Positions 19,255 through 28,149 of a stretch of DNA of 64,000 bases are shown one piece after another. How positions within the stretch are numbered: position 1 is the first letter of the stretch; each line of letters starts with the position of its first letter. The stretch is from Brevundimonas sp. MYb52 (GTDB taxonomy: Bacteria; Pseudomonadota; Alphaproteobacteria; Caulobacterales; Caulobacteraceae), in contig NZ_PCPB01000012.1 in the NCBI RefSeq assembly GCF_002979535.1, positions 1-64,000 of the forward strand, in the 5' to 3' direction. The translations under genes were made by a program, and so were the position numbers. Below the pieces are notes generated by a model that searched no databases, was not told where the DNA came from, and saw only the letters and a program-made list of their open reading frames with translations.

Positions 19255-19560
19255 ATGCTCGCTCGCATCTATCGTCCGGCCAAGACCGCGATGCAATCGG
19301 GCAAGGCCAAGACCCACGACTGGAGGCTGGAATTCGAACCCGCCTCGGCGCGCACCCAGGACCCGTTGACGGGCTGGACCAGCACCACCGACATGAACGG
19401 CCAGGTCCGTCTCAGCTTTGAGACCAAGGAAGAGGCTGTTGAATACGCCGAGCGCCACGGAATCGCTTTCCGCCTGCATGAGCCGCAGGACGCGCCGTTG
19501 ATCCTCAAGGCCTACGCCGACAACTTCGCCACTAACCGTAAGCAGTCCTGGACTCACTGA
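19255..19560 (+). CDS. NDUFS4-type accessory subunit of respiratory complex I
   Basis: This 101-residue protein matches the ETC complex I subunit family (18-kDa/NDUFS4-like). The core is ARIYRPAKTAMQSGKAKT, WRLEFEP, DPLTGWTSTTDM, and EEAVEYAERHGI. In alphaproteobacteria and mitochondria it is a peripheral subunit of NADH:ubiquinone oxidoreductase. I choose ATG 19255 with AAGGA upstream over ATG 19216, which lacks a good ribosome site. It is encoded away from any nuo operon in this window. Confidence 0.88.
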   Translation: MLARIYRPAKTAMQSGKAKTHDWRLEFEPASARTQDPLTGWTSTTDMNGQVRLSFETKEEAVEYAERHGIAFRLHEPQDAPLILKAYADNFATNRKQSWTH

Positions 19561-19588
19561 GTCCGCGTCTGACCGGCTTCGGCCTCAC

Positions 19589-19665
<77 letters not shown>

Positions 19666-19771
19666 AGGGCTTCAAGATCCCAAGCACAAACAGCGCAGCC
19701 GGCGATAAGTGTTCGCGCGGCGGTACAGGCACGCCTGACCAGGGGTGTGTGAAAATCAGAAAAGGGAAGTT

Positions 19772-19861
19772 TGGCGGACAGGGTGGGATTCGAACCCACG
19801 GTAGGCTCTCACCTACGGCGGTTTTCAAGACCGCTGCCTTAAACCACTCGGCCACCTGTCC
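19772..19861 (-). tRNA. tRNA-Ser, anticodon TGA
   Basis: This 90-nt class II tRNA has acceptor GGACAGG, anticodon loop CTTGAAA (anticodon TGA), a long variable arm (GTAGGTGAGAGCCTAC region), T-arm GTTCGAATCC and encoded CCA. It faces the tRNA-Arg across a 106-bp gap. Confidence 0.97.
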
Positions 19862-19949
19862 AGCGCGAGTCGAGACAGCGCGCGGAGGCGTGCATAGCGG
19901 CAAGTGCGCCGTCGCCCAAGCAGAAAGCGCAGTCACGCAGCACGAACAA

Positions 19950-20984
19950 TCAGGCTTTGCCCGGAGACGATGGGCGCGTCACCAGCCATATGCCTGCGCA
20001 GACCAGAAGCAGCGCCGCCAGATAGCTCCACCGCAGAAGGCTTTCACCGAGAAAGATCGCCGATAGGCTGACTCCAAACACAGGTATCAGGAAGTTGAAG
20101 GCGGCGATCAGGCCGACGGGATTGTGTTTCAGCAGCAGGCTCCATACCGCGAAGGCGACCGACGACAGCAGGGCCATGTAGAGCAGGAGCGCGCCGGACT
20201 GTAGGTTCAAGGCCTCAAGCTGACCGCCGCCAATCACGCCGATGGCGGTCAGGCCGATCCCGCCGATGAGCAACTGCCATCCGGTCATCACCATAGCATC
20301 CATGCTGGCGGACAAGCGCTTGCCGTAGATGGAGGCGGCGGCCAGCACGAAGGCGGCGATGATAATGAAGCCCTCGCCCAGCAGGCTGAAGTCGAAGCCA
20401 AGGGCGGCTCCGCCCAGGTTGACCACCACCACGCCCAGGAAGCCGATCAGGCATCCCAGAGTCTTGCGACCATTGAGCCGATCGTTGGCGTAGATGAAGT
20501 GGGCCAGGACGACGCTGAAGAAGACACCGGTGGCGTTCATGATCGATGACTTCACGCCGGTAGCGTGAGCCAGGCCGACGTAGAAGAAGACATACTGGAT
20601 CGTCGTCTGGGTCAGACCCAACAGGGTGACCTGGCGTATCTGGCGACTGTTCAGCGCGAGGATCGGCTTCTTCATCACTGCGGCGACGCCTAGCAGGATC
20701 GCCCCGGCCAGGGCGAAACGCCACCCAGCGAACAACATCTGGCTGGCGATGTCGCTCGGTGCGATGTGCAGCAGTGCATAGCCGTTCTTGACCGCAGGAA
20801 AGGCGCTGCCCCACAGAAGGCAGCAAAGGGTCGCCAGGGCGAAGACCCCGGATCGGGTCTGATAGAGGGAGGGTTTCAAGGCGCTCGCTTCAAGAACTGG
20901 CGCGGACGCTAAGGAGGCCGCCGCGACGCGGGGACGCTTAGCTTCAAACGCCCTGTTAACCAAACTGGAAACGTCCTCGGCCAT
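19950..20984 (-). CDS. EamA/DMT-family transporter
   Basis: This protein of about 344 residues has ten predicted membrane helices in two EamA repeats (first starting near LATLCCLLWGSAFPAVK, second near LAAASIYGKRLSASMDAMV). Members export amino acids, nucleosides or other metabolites, and the substrate cannot be read from sequence. A hydrophilic tail of ~45 residues precedes the first helix, so the true start could be downstream of ATG 20984. It is divergent from rlpA with only about 30 bp between starts. Confidence 0.85.
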   Translation of the reverse strand: MAEDVSSLVNRAFEAKRPRVAAASLASAPVLEASALKPSLYQTRSGVFALATLCCLLWGSAFPAVKNGYALLHIAPSDIASQMLFAGWRFALAGAILLGVAAVMKKPILALNSRQIRQVTLLGLTQTTIQYVFFYVGLAHATGVKSSIMNATGVFFSVVLAHFIYANDRLNGRKTLGCLIGFLGVVVVNLGGAALGFDFSLLGEGFIIIAAFVLAAASIYGKRLSASMDAMVMTGWQLLIGGIGLTAIGVIGGGQLEALNLQSGALLLYMALLSSVAFAVWSLLLKHNPVGLIAAFNFLIPVFGVSLSAIFLGESLLRWSYLAALLLVCAGIWLVTRPSSPGKA

Positions 20985-21016
20985 GATCACTTCAAGTGAA
21001 CTGGAGTGCGTTGGCC

Positions 21017-21832
21017 ATGATGGCGAGATTGCTGAGGGGCGTCGTGGTCGCCGCCGCCTTTTCCACCTTGGCCGCCTGCGCCAGTTTCGGGGGCGGGCGT
21101 GACGCGCCGCTGAGACCGCCGGTCGTGACCGATCCCGCGCCCATCGTTTCGGGCACCATGCGCCCCTATCAGATCCGCGGACGCTGGTATCGACCGGCCG
21201 AGCAGCCCAACTATGACGAGGTCGGCATGGCCTCCTGGTATGGGGCCCAACACAACGGCCGCCCGACGTCGACCGGCGAACGGTTCGACATGAACGCCCT
21301 GACGGCCGCTCACAAAACCCTGCCTCTGCCGAGCTTGGTGGAGGTGACCAATCGCGCCAACGGGCGTCGCGTCATCCTGCGCGTCAATGATCGCGGCCCC
21401 TTCGTCGACAGCCGGATTATCGATCTGTCCCGCGCAGCGGCCGAGGAACTGGGGCTCCTGCAGCAGGGCGTAGGCGAGGTGCGGGTGCGCTACGTTGGTC
21501 GGGCGCCGAGAACCGGCGGCGGAACAGCGCTGCGAAGGGCGGAAGCGGCGCCGGTCGTCCCGCCGACGCCCTATGTTCAGCCTTCCGCCTCGAGGCCGCA
21601 GGATGCATCCGCCTATTGGGTTCAGGCGGGCGCATTCTCCGACCGCCGCGCAGCGCAGCGAATCGCTGACCGCCTCGGTGATCGCGCCCTGGTTCAGGAC
21701 AGCCGCAACGACGGACGGTCGCTGTTTCGGGTCGTGGTCGGTCCTTGGCCGGACGCCAACGCCGCCGAACAGGCCCGTCAGGCCGTCATCGCACGCGGGT
21801 TTGGCGACGCTCTGTTGATATCAGGCGGTTAG
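21017..21832 (+). CDS. rlpA: RlpA-like septal lipoprotein with DPBB and SPOR domains
   Basis: The 271-residue product starts at ATG 21017 (GGAG 10 bp upstream). It has a lipoprotein signal (LAAC), a double-psi beta-barrel domain (GMASWYGAQHNGRPTSTGE, then VNDRGPFVDSRIIDLSRAAA) and a C-terminal SPOR domain (AYWVQAGAFSDRRAAQ to the end). RlpA proteins cleave naked glycan strands at the division site; SPOR domains bind denuded peptidoglycan. Catalytic candidates, the Asp of NDRGPF and the nearby His, are present. It heads a likely operon with tmk, holB, tatD and an MBL gene. Confidence 0.9.
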   Translation: MMARLLRGVVVAAAFSTLAACASFGGGRDAPLRPPVVTDPAPIVSGTMRPYQIRGRWYRPAEQPNYDEVGMASWYGAQHNGRPTSTGERFDMNALTAAHKTLPLPSLVEVTNRANGRRVILRVNDRGPFVDSRIIDLSRAAAEELGLLQQGVGEVRVRYVGRAPRTGGGTALRRAEAAPVVPPTPYVQPSASRPQDASAYWVQAGAFSDRRAAQRIADRLGDRALVQDSRNDGRSLFRVVVGPWPDANAAEQARQAVIARGFGDALLISGG

Positions 21833-21869
21833 GGCTTGCCTGTCGCGCCGCGCTCGCCATTGTGCGCAG

Positions 21870-22496
21870 GTGCAGCGAGGTAAGTTCATCACATTCGAAG
21901 GCGGCGAGGGGGCCGGCAAGACCACACAGGCGCGCCTGCTGGTTGAGCACCTGCGTTCGCTTGGAATCGACGTCATCCAGACGCGCGAGCCGGGCGGTTC
22001 GCCGGGCGCCGAGGTCATCCGCAATATCGTGGTGGCCGGGGACGCCGAACGATGGTCGCCGCGCACCGAAACCCTGCTGATGTACGCTGCACGTTCCGAC
22101 CATCTGGAGCGCACCATCCGTCCGGCGCTGGACGCCGGGACCTGGGTGGTCTGTGATCGCTTCGCCGACTCCAGCCGAGTCTATCAGGGTGCCGGCGGCG
22201 GCGCGCCGGAAACCCTGATCGAGGCTCTCGACGCCGCCATCGTGGCCGAGGATCAGCCAGACCTGACCCTGGTGTTCGACCTGCCGGTCGAGGTCGGACT
22301 GGAGCGCGCTTTCGGTCGCGGGCTCTTCGAGACACGGTTCGAGTCCAAGGGGCTAGCCTTCCACCAGAAGCTGCGCGAGGGGTTCCTCGGCGTGGCGCGT
22401 CGTCACCCGGAACGCTGCGTCGTGATCGACGCCACGGGTGAGCTCGAGGCCGTCTCCGAACGCCTATGGAACGCCGTCGCCGAGCGGTTGCTGTGA
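21870..22496 (+). CDS. tmk: Thymidylate kinase
   Basis: This 208-residue kinase phosphorylates dTMP to dTDP. It has the P-loop GGEGAGKTTQ (about residues 11-20), the REPGGSPGAE motif (dTMP binding), and the CDRFADSSRVYQGAGGG segment. The start is GTG at 21870. The stop overlaps the holB GTG start by 3 bp. In related genomes a D-alanyl-D-alanine carboxypeptidase gene often lies between rlpA and tmk; it is absent here. Confidence 0.96.
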   Translation: MQRGKFITFEGGEGAGKTTQARLLVEHLRSLGIDVIQTREPGGSPGAEVIRNIVVAGDAERWSPRTETLLMYAARSDHLERTIRPALDAGTWVVCDRFADSSRVYQGAGGGAPETLIEALDAAIVAEDQPDLTLVFDLPVEVGLERAFGRGLFETRFESKGLAFHQKLREGFLGVARRHPERCVVIDATGELEAVSERLWNAVAERLL

Positions 22497-23473
22497 GCGA
22501 ACATCCGCGCGACCGGTATGACCTGGTCCCGGACGTCGCCGCCGAAGAGGCCTTTCTGGACGCCCTGAGCCGGGGACGTCTGCACCACGCCTGGCTGCTT
22601 TGCGGCGTCGAGGGCAGCGGCAAGGCCACCTTCGCCTATCGCGCCGCGCGCCGACTTCTGGGGGCTGCACCCGACCCGTCGCGCGGACCGCTGGGCGCTG
22701 CGCCCTATGATCCGGTCAGTCAGTTGGTCGCGGCTCAGTCCCATCCCGATCTTCTGGTGATGGAGCGACTGGTCGAGGGCGGCAAGCAGAAGAAGACCAT
22801 CTCGGTCGATCAGGCGCGCGACCTGCCGGGCTTCTTCGCCAAGAGCCCGTCTCAGGCGCAATATCGGGTGGCGATCATCGACGCGGCTGATGACCTGAAC
22901 ATCAACGCCGCCAACGCCTTGTTGAAGATTCTTGAAGAACCACCTGAGCGGGGCGTGCTATTGCTTGTCACCCATGCGCCTGGTCGTTTGCTGGCGACGA
23001 TCCGCTCGCGTTGCCGCCGTCTCAGCTTCCCGATCTGGACGCCAGATCAGTTGGAGACCCTGGTGCGCAACCGCACGGGCGCCGATCCCGACGACGCGCG
23101 ACTGGCCGCCGACATGGCGGGCGGCTCCCCCGGCGCGGCCCTGGCCCTGTCGTCGGGCGCCATGCAGGAGGTCGACGCCCTGGCGCGCAACTGGGTGTTC
23201 GGCAATGCTGTGGACCGGGCCGAGCAACTGGCCGTCGCGGATGGTTTTCGCGGAGCTGAAGGCCAGGCGCGGTTCGAGGCCCTGATGGACCGATTGATCG
23301 CGGCGGTGAAGTCTCGCGCGCTGGAGACGCCGGCGGGGCAGGGCGCGCGTTGGGCCGAGTTGTGGACCCGTTTGGCCGAACTGCCGGATCGCACGGCGGC
23401 CATCAACCTGGACCGGGCTGACGTCTTGGCTGGCGCCCTGGCCGACATCGCCCGAACCAAGGCCTTGAGATGA
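22493..23473 (+). CDS. holB: DNA polymerase III subunit delta prime
   Basis: This 326-residue clamp-loader subunit starts with HHAWLLCGVEGSGKATFAYR (degenerate P-loop), contains NALLKILEEPPERGVLLLVTHAP and the RSRCRRLSF motif (SRC of delta prime/gamma), and has a helical C-terminus. The GTG start at 22493 overlaps the tmk stop (GTGA). It helps load the beta clamp at the replication fork. The stop overlaps the tatD start by 4 bp. Confidence 0.93.
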   Translation: MSEHPRDRYDLVPDVAAEEAFLDALSRGRLHHAWLLCGVEGSGKATFAYRAARRLLGAAPDPSRGPLGAAPYDPVSQLVAAQSHPDLLVMERLVEGGKQKKTISVDQARDLPGFFAKSPSQAQYRVAIIDAADDLNINAANALLKILEEPPERGVLLLVTHAPGRLLATIRSRCRRLSFPIWTPDQLETLVRNRTGADPDDARLAADMAGGSPGAALALSSGAMQEVDALARNWVFGNAVDRAEQLAVADGFRGAEGQARFEALMDRLIAAVKSRALETPAGQGARWAELWTRLAELPDRTAAINLDRADVLAGALADIARTKALR

Positions 23474-24255
23474 TCATCGACAGTCACGTCAACCTGCACG
23501 CGCCCCAGTTCGACGAGGACCGCGACGAAGTCATCGCTCGCGCCCGCAAGGCCGGCGTGCGCTTGATGGTCGAGATTTCCGACAAGCTGTCGACCTTTGA
23601 AGCCACGCACGCCCTGGCCATGGCCCACGACGATATCTGGTGCACGGTTGGGGCTCACCCGCATGAGGCCAAGGACCATGTCGCGCTGACCGCCGACGAA
23701 CTGGTCGCCCTGGCCCAGCGGCCTCGCGTCATCGGCATCGGTGAATGCGGTCTGGACTTCCACTATGACCTCAGCCCCCGCGACGAGCAGGCGGCGGTCT
23801 TCCGTCAGCATATCGACGCCGCTCGCCGCACCGGGCTGCCCTTGGTGGTGCATACGCGCGAAGCGGACGACGTCATGGCCGACATCCTGCGCGAAGAGCA
23901 TGCGCGCGGCCCGTTCAAGCTGCTGATGCATTGCTACACCAGCGGCATGGAACTGGCTGAAACGGCGGCGGAACTGGGCGCCTGGTTCTCCGTTTCCGGC
24001 ATCGCCACCTTCAAGGCGGCGGAAGATGTGCGCGAGGTCATTCGCCGGATGCCCGAGGACCGGATCATCGTCGAAACCGACTGCCCCTATCTGGCGCCCA
24101 TCCCGCATCGCGGGCGGCGCAATGAACCGGCCTATGTCGGCCTGGTGCTGCAGAAGCTGGCGGAAATCCGGGGCTGGACGCCGGAAGAAGCCGATCGGCG
24201 CACGACCGACGCCTTCTTCGCCCTGTTCGACCGCATTCCCCGGCCCGCCGAATGA
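23470..24255 (+). CDS. tatD: TatD-family metal-dependent hydrolase
   Basis: This 261-residue TIM-barrel protein matches the TatD DNase family. The metal ligands GIGECGLDFHYD (Glu), VVHTREADDV (His), LMHCYTSG (His) and ETDCPYLAP (Asp) are all present. The first motif, normally DxHCHL, reads DSHVNL, so the second His of HxH is Asn. It overlaps holB and the MBL gene by 4 bp each. TatD proteins have 3'-5' DNase activity and are implicated in DNA repair; the effect of the Asn is unknown. metG, often between holB and tatD in alphaproteobacteria, is absent here. Confidence 0.9.
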   Translation: MIIDSHVNLHAPQFDEDRDEVIARARKAGVRLMVEISDKLSTFEATHALAMAHDDIWCTVGAHPHEAKDHVALTADELVALAQRPRVIGIGECGLDFHYDLSPRDEQAAVFRQHIDAARRTGLPLVVHTREADDVMADILREEHARGPFKLLMHCYTSGMELAETAAELGAWFSVSGIATFKAAEDVREVIRRMPEDRIIVETDCPYLAPIPHRGRRNEPAYVGLVLQKLAEIRGWTPEEADRRTTDAFFALFDRIPRPAE

Positions 24256-25061
24256 GCGGGACGGGCGAACTGGAGATCGTCATCCTCGGTTGCGGCTCGT
24301 CCGGCGGCGTGCCGCGCGGCGATGGCGATTGGGGCGACTGTGATCCGAGCGAGCCCCGAAATCGGCGCACCCGCTGCTCCATGCTGGCGCGCCGTCGGGG
24401 TCCTGACGGAACCACCAGCGTCTTGATCGACACCTCGCCGGACCTGCGACAGCAGGCCTTGATGGCGGGGATTACCCACGTCGACGCCGTTCTCTATACC
24501 CACGACCATGCGGATCAGACCCACGGTATCGACGATTTGAGAGTTTTCGCCATTCATGCGCGGCGACGGATTCAAGCGTGGATGGACCCGGCCACGCACC
24601 ACGCCCTGACGAGGCGGTTCGACTATATTTTCGAAAGCCATCACGACTATCCGGCCATTCTTGAGGCGCAGAGGATTCCGCCGCACGGCGAGGCTTGGAG
24701 CGTGGGCGGCGCGGGCGGGCAGGTGCCCGTCGTCACCTTCGATCAGACGCATGGTCCGATCCGCTCGGTGGGCTACCGGCTAGGACCGGTGGCCTATTCC
24801 AGCGACGTGTCCGATCTGGACGAAGCGGCGCTGGAGGCGGTGCGCGGCGCGGACCTCTGGATCATCGACGCCCTGCGCTACACGCCCCATCCGACCCATG
24901 CCCACGTGGATAAGGCGCTGGAGTGGATTGCACAGGCGGAGGTCAAGCAGGCCGTGTTGACGAATCTTCATATTGATCTGGATTACAATCGCTTGTCGGC
25001 GCGTCTTCCGGACAATGTTGAAGTCGCATTCGACGGCTGGAGCCGTCGCTTTACCGTCTAG
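24252..25061 (+). CDS. PhnP-like metallo-beta-lactamase-fold hydrolase
   Basis: This 269-residue protein starts with VILGCGSSGGVPRGDGDW and has the MBL motif THDHADQTHGIDDLR, where the usual HxHxDH reads HDHADQ. The C-terminal LTNLHIDLDY has Asn where PhnP-type proteins usually have His. The fold is clear (VLIDTSPDLRQQAL, VAYSSDVSDL). The relatives include PhnP cyclic phosphodiesterase, but no phn genes are nearby. It is the last gene of the rlpA-tmk-holB-tatD run and probably a cytoplasmic phosphodiesterase. Confidence 0.85.
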   Translation: MSGTGELEIVILGCGSSGGVPRGDGDWGDCDPSEPRNRRTRCSMLARRRGPDGTTSVLIDTSPDLRQQALMAGITHVDAVLYTHDHADQTHGIDDLRVFAIHARRRIQAWMDPATHHALTRRFDYIFESHHDYPAILEAQRIPPHGEAWSVGGAGGQVPVVTFDQTHGPIRSVGYRLGPVAYSSDVSDLDEAALEAVRGADLWIIDALRYTPHPTHAHVDKALEWIAQAEVKQAVLTNLHIDLDYNRLSARLPDNVEVAFDGWSRRFTV

Positions 25062-25088
25062 CTTGTCGTCACGGCCGGCGACCCGCCT

Positions 25089-25499
25089 CTATGCTTTGGG
25101 GTCTTCGTCCAGGTCGCCGACCGCATTGGCGACAAGATCGCGCCACGTCGGATCGGTGTCGTCCACCAGATCGACGTCGTCCATCAGGGCCACGGCCCCG
25201 CTGCCGTCGGGCAGGATCAGACCCAGGACTTCCATGGTCTCGCCGTCAGACCCGACGTGAGCTTCTGCTTGCACAATGACCGCCGCCTGTTCGCCATCGT
25301 CTTCCCACCAGATGACAGGTTGGGGCAGGTCCATATCGATGGTCGCGCCGTCCTCGGTGTCGCCAAGCGCGAATATTGCCTGGCGCGCCTGGACGTCTTC
25401 GAGCGTCGCCACTGAGCCGGTGAAGGGCTTCAGCCGCGCCCAATCGTCAACGTCGAAACCGCCGCCGTCTTCGTCGTGCTCTTCAAAGTCCTGGCTCAT
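25089..25499 (-). CDS. Acidic protein of unknown function
   Basis: This 136-residue protein is strongly acidic, rich in Asp and Glu with no Cys, and lacks signal or membrane segments. It contains WARLKPFTGSVATLEDVQAR, QPVIWWEDDGEQAAVIVQAE, and LGLILPDGSGAVALMDDVDL, suggesting a small beta-rich domain. I do not recognise the family. It is convergent with the MBL gene (27-bp gap) and lies 61 bp upstream of the leftward gene at 25561, so they may share a transcript. Confidence 0.6.
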   Translation of the reverse strand: MSQDFEEHDEDGGGFDVDDWARLKPFTGSVATLEDVQARQAIFALGDTEDGATIDMDLPQPVIWWEDDGEQAAVIVQAEAHVGSDGETMEVLGLILPDGSGAVALMDDVDLVDDTDPTWRDLVANAVGDLDEDPKA

Positions 25500-25560
25500 G
25501 CGCCGTTCCTGATTGTCTGGGGCGATAGCGCCTCGGCGAGCGTGTCGCTGAAGCGTCCTA

Positions 25561-26388
25561 TCAGTCTTGCGGGATCACCGCGCGGATGACACGGGCCGAA
25601 GACGGGCGGCCGCCGATGCCGCGTTTGGGGTCGACCACGACGCGCAGGTCACCGTTGGAATAGCTGACCGAGGCGCGCGCCCCTTCGATCACAGTGATGC
25701 TGCGCAGGCGGTCCAGGAAGGGGCGGGCGCTGGGCGAACGGGCGATGCGGACCACGGCGTCAGTGGTGACGATCAGGGCCTCGATGCAAAGAGCTTCGGA
25801 TTCCTGGCCGACGACGTTGATTCGAACCAATCGGCCTAGGGCGTCGCTGACGAGGCCGCTGCGACGGGTCATCAGGTTGAACATCTGCACCGGGCCGAGG
25901 CTGGTCGGCTCCAGGCTGACGGCTGCCCCTGTCAGAGAGACCGGCGAACCGCCGGGATTACGGGTGGTATAGACGGTTATGCCGCCGCTGGGGGTAACTC
26001 GCAGCACCTGCTCGCCTGCGTCGTTACGGTAGATGGTGTCGCCGCGGGGCGCCGACGACGGACGCAAGGCCCAGGTTTCGGTCGAGCGTTCGAACCGTAG
26101 CAGGGTCAGTGTGCCGGCGCGGTCCAGCATGAAGGTCTGGCCAGCTTCCGAAGAATAACGTCCAGGCGGGGGCAGGGTGCGAGTCACCGTTTGATCACGG
26201 ATCACCCGGCTCTGTTCCGCCTGAACATTAGAACGCAGTTGGGCCGCAGCCGGCGTCGCCGCCAGGCAGGTAGTCAGCATCATCAGGGCGGCGAGGTCGA
26301 GGCGCACGCCCGCAACCGCTCTGGCGCGTTGCGCCGGAGCGGCGAAGCACGGCGGTTTCTCCGCCTCAACCTCGACCGTCGCCATCAT
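25561..26388 (-). CDS. Secreted protein of unknown function, DUF4908-like
   Basis: This protein of up to 275 residues has a hydrophobic signal segment (LDLAALMMLTTCLAATPAAAQ) that starts about 30 residues from the annotated ATG. The real start may therefore be an internal GTG just before it. The mature part is beta-rich: YSSEAGQTFMLDRAGTLTLLRF, WALRPSSAPRGDTIYRND, EQVLRVTPSGGITVYT. This pattern reminds me of the alphaproteobacterial DUF4908 family, which I could not verify. A periplasmic location is likely; no function is known. Confidence 0.6.
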   Translation of the reverse strand: MMATVEVEAEKPPCFAAPAQRARAVAGVRLDLAALMMLTTCLAATPAAAQLRSNVQAEQSRVIRDQTVTRTLPPPGRYSSEAGQTFMLDRAGTLTLLRFERSTETWALRPSSAPRGDTIYRNDAGEQVLRVTPSGGITVYTTRNPGGSPVSLTGAAVSLEPTSLGPVQMFNLMTRRSGLVSDALGRLVRINVVGQESEALCIEALIVTTDAVVRIARSPSARPFLDRLRSITVIEGARASVSYSNGDLRVVVDPKRGIGGRPSSARVIRAVIPQD

Positions 26389-26436
26389 GACAGCAGTGGT
26401 GGAACGCCCGAACGGCGGATTTTAGGCAAAGCGGGT

Positions 26437-27162
26437 TTAGCCAACCAGGTACTGTCCGCCGTTCAGCGACAGGGTGCAGCCTGTGACATATCCGGCACGC
26501 TCGCCCGAGAGCCAGGACACCATGTCAGCGATTTCCTCGCCTTTTCCGAGTCTTCCGACGGGGATCTGGGCGATAATGCTGTCCAGCACCTTCTGGTCCA
26601 TGGCGCCGACCATTTCGGTGTCGATATAGCCCGGCGCGATGCAGTTGACCGTCACGCCCTTGCGGGCGTTTTCCAAGGCCAGGGCCTTGGTGAAGCCGAT
26701 CATACCGGCCTTGGCGGCGGAATAGTTAGCTTGCCCGATCTGGCCCTTCTGACCATTGATCGAAGAGATGTTGACGATGCGGCCAAAGCCCCGGTCGCGC
26801 ATGCCGTTGATCACCTGGCGCGTCATGTTGAAGACGCTGTCCATGTTGACGCGAATCACGTCCGACCACTGATCGTGGCTCATCTTGTGGAAGAAGCCGT
26901 CGCGGGTGATGCCGGCGTTGTTCACCAAGGTATCGATCGGACCAAGTTCGGCCTCGACCGCCTGAACCGCTCGGGCGCAGTCGTCGAAGGAGCCGACATT
27001 GCCCTTGATGACCATGACACCCAACTCGCGAGCGGTCGCCGCCGCCGCTTCGTCATTGCCTGAATAGCCGGCGGCGACGGCCATGCCGTCTTCGCGCAAT
27101 CGTTGGACGATCGCCTTGCCGATGCCTCGCGTGCCACCCGTAACCAACGCCACTCGCGCCAT
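26437..27162 (-). CDS. phaB: Acetoacetyl-CoA reductase (PhaB/PhbB)
   Basis: This 241-residue short-chain dehydrogenase reduces acetoacetyl-CoA to (R)-3-hydroxybutyryl-CoA with NADPH for polyhydroxybutyrate synthesis. Motifs are TGGTRGIG (8-15), NNAGITRDGFFHKM, the Ser of NISSINGQKGQIGQ and the YxxxK of YSAAK. NAGITRD with GQIGQANYSAAKAG is characteristic of PhaB rather than FabG. No phaA or phaC is adjacent. AGGGA lies upstream of the ATG. Confidence 0.9.
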   Translation of the reverse strand: MARVALVTGGTRGIGKAIVQRLREDGMAVAAGYSGNDEAAAATARELGVMVIKGNVGSFDDCARAVQAVEAELGPIDTLVNNAGITRDGFFHKMSHDQWSDVIRVNMDSVFNMTRQVINGMRDRGFGRIVNISSINGQKGQIGQANYSAAKAGMIGFTKALALENARKGVTVNCIAPGYIDTEMVGAMDQKVLDSIIAQIPVGRLGKGEEIADMVSWLSGERAGYVTGCTLSLNGGQYLVG

Positions 27163-27338
27163 GATGCGTTTCCCTGTCCCTGATCGACGCCGTCTTTGCG
27201 GACGTACGCCCTACCCTCTGAAACAAGCCATAGCTTGGCAAGCTTTACAGGAGAAGTCGTTGCCAGACGGCTTCTTTAATCTGCTCGATGTCGATGACGA
27301 GGCGATTACGAAGTTTGCTCTTTTGCGTCGTCGCGCTG

Positions 27339-28088
27339 CTATTTCAGCTTTTCGATCAGGGCTTGCGCCGCCGCAGGGTTGCGCACCTTGGCCCCGGAAA
27401 TGAGGTAGGCGAAAACATCGCCGCGTTCGGCCCATCTGCGCGCCTGGACTGCTACGGCTTCCAGTTCATCCGACGTCATGCCTGTCGCTTCATCCTGGCG
27501 GCTGGACATCAGTCGGGCGTAGCTGAAATCGGCGGTGGGCTCGTCGATCTGCGGCCAGGTCGGCTCCTCGTCATCGACGGCATAGACGATAGCTGCGCAG
27601 TATTTGAGGGCGAGATCATAGAACTCAGGGCAGGCGAAGGTCGGGTTGCGGACCTCCAGGGCGTGACGCAGACGCACCCCATCCTTTTCCCTTGGCAACA
27701 GCTTGAGGAAGCCCTCGAAGTCCTCTGCGTCGAACTTCTTGGTCCCCATGAACTGCCAGTTGATCGGCCCGAGCTTGTCGCCCAGCAGGGTCAGACCTTG
27801 GGACAGGAAGCGGTCGAAGCTTTCTCCGCCCTCCGACAGCACCTTGCGGTTGGTGCAATAGCGACTGGCCTTGACCGCGAAGACGAAGTCTTCTGGCGTC
27901 TCGTCGCGCCACTTCATCCAGCTGTCCGTCTTGAAGGTCGAATAATAGGTGCCGTTGATTTCGATGCTGGTCAGCGCCCGGCTGGCGAACTCCAGCTCGC
28001 GCTTCTGGGTCAGGCCATCAGGATAGAAAACCCCGCGCCAGGGCTCAAAGGTCCAGCCGCCGACACCGACTCTGATCGCACCCGCCAT
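27339..28088 (-). CDS. DUF72 (YecE) family protein
   Basis: This 249-residue protein has the YecE/DUF72 TIM-barrel features: VGVGGWTFEPWRGVFYPDG at the N-terminus, SRALTSIEINGTYYST, FVFAVKASRYCTNRK, and ALEVRNPTF. The function of the family is not established; it has been linked loosely to DNA or RNA metabolism. A very strong AGGAGG sits 5 bp before the ATG at 28088. The upstream cystathionine lyase gene ends 61 bp away. Confidence 0.85.
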   Translation of the reverse strand: MAGAIRVGVGGWTFEPWRGVFYPDGLTQKRELEFASRALTSIEINGTYYSTFKTDSWMKWRDETPEDFVFAVKASRYCTNRKVLSEGGESFDRFLSQGLTLLGDKLGPINWQFMGTKKFDAEDFEGFLKLLPREKDGVRLRHALEVRNPTFACPEFYDLALKYCAAIVYAVDDEEPTWPQIDEPTADFSYARLMSSRQDEATGMTSDELEAVAVQARRWAERGDVFAYLISGAKVRNPAAAQALIEKLK

Positions 28089-28149
28089 GACGTCCTCCTG
28101 CTTTGGGTCTTGATCGCAGGAAATCCGGGATTCCGCTACGCCAAGACGT

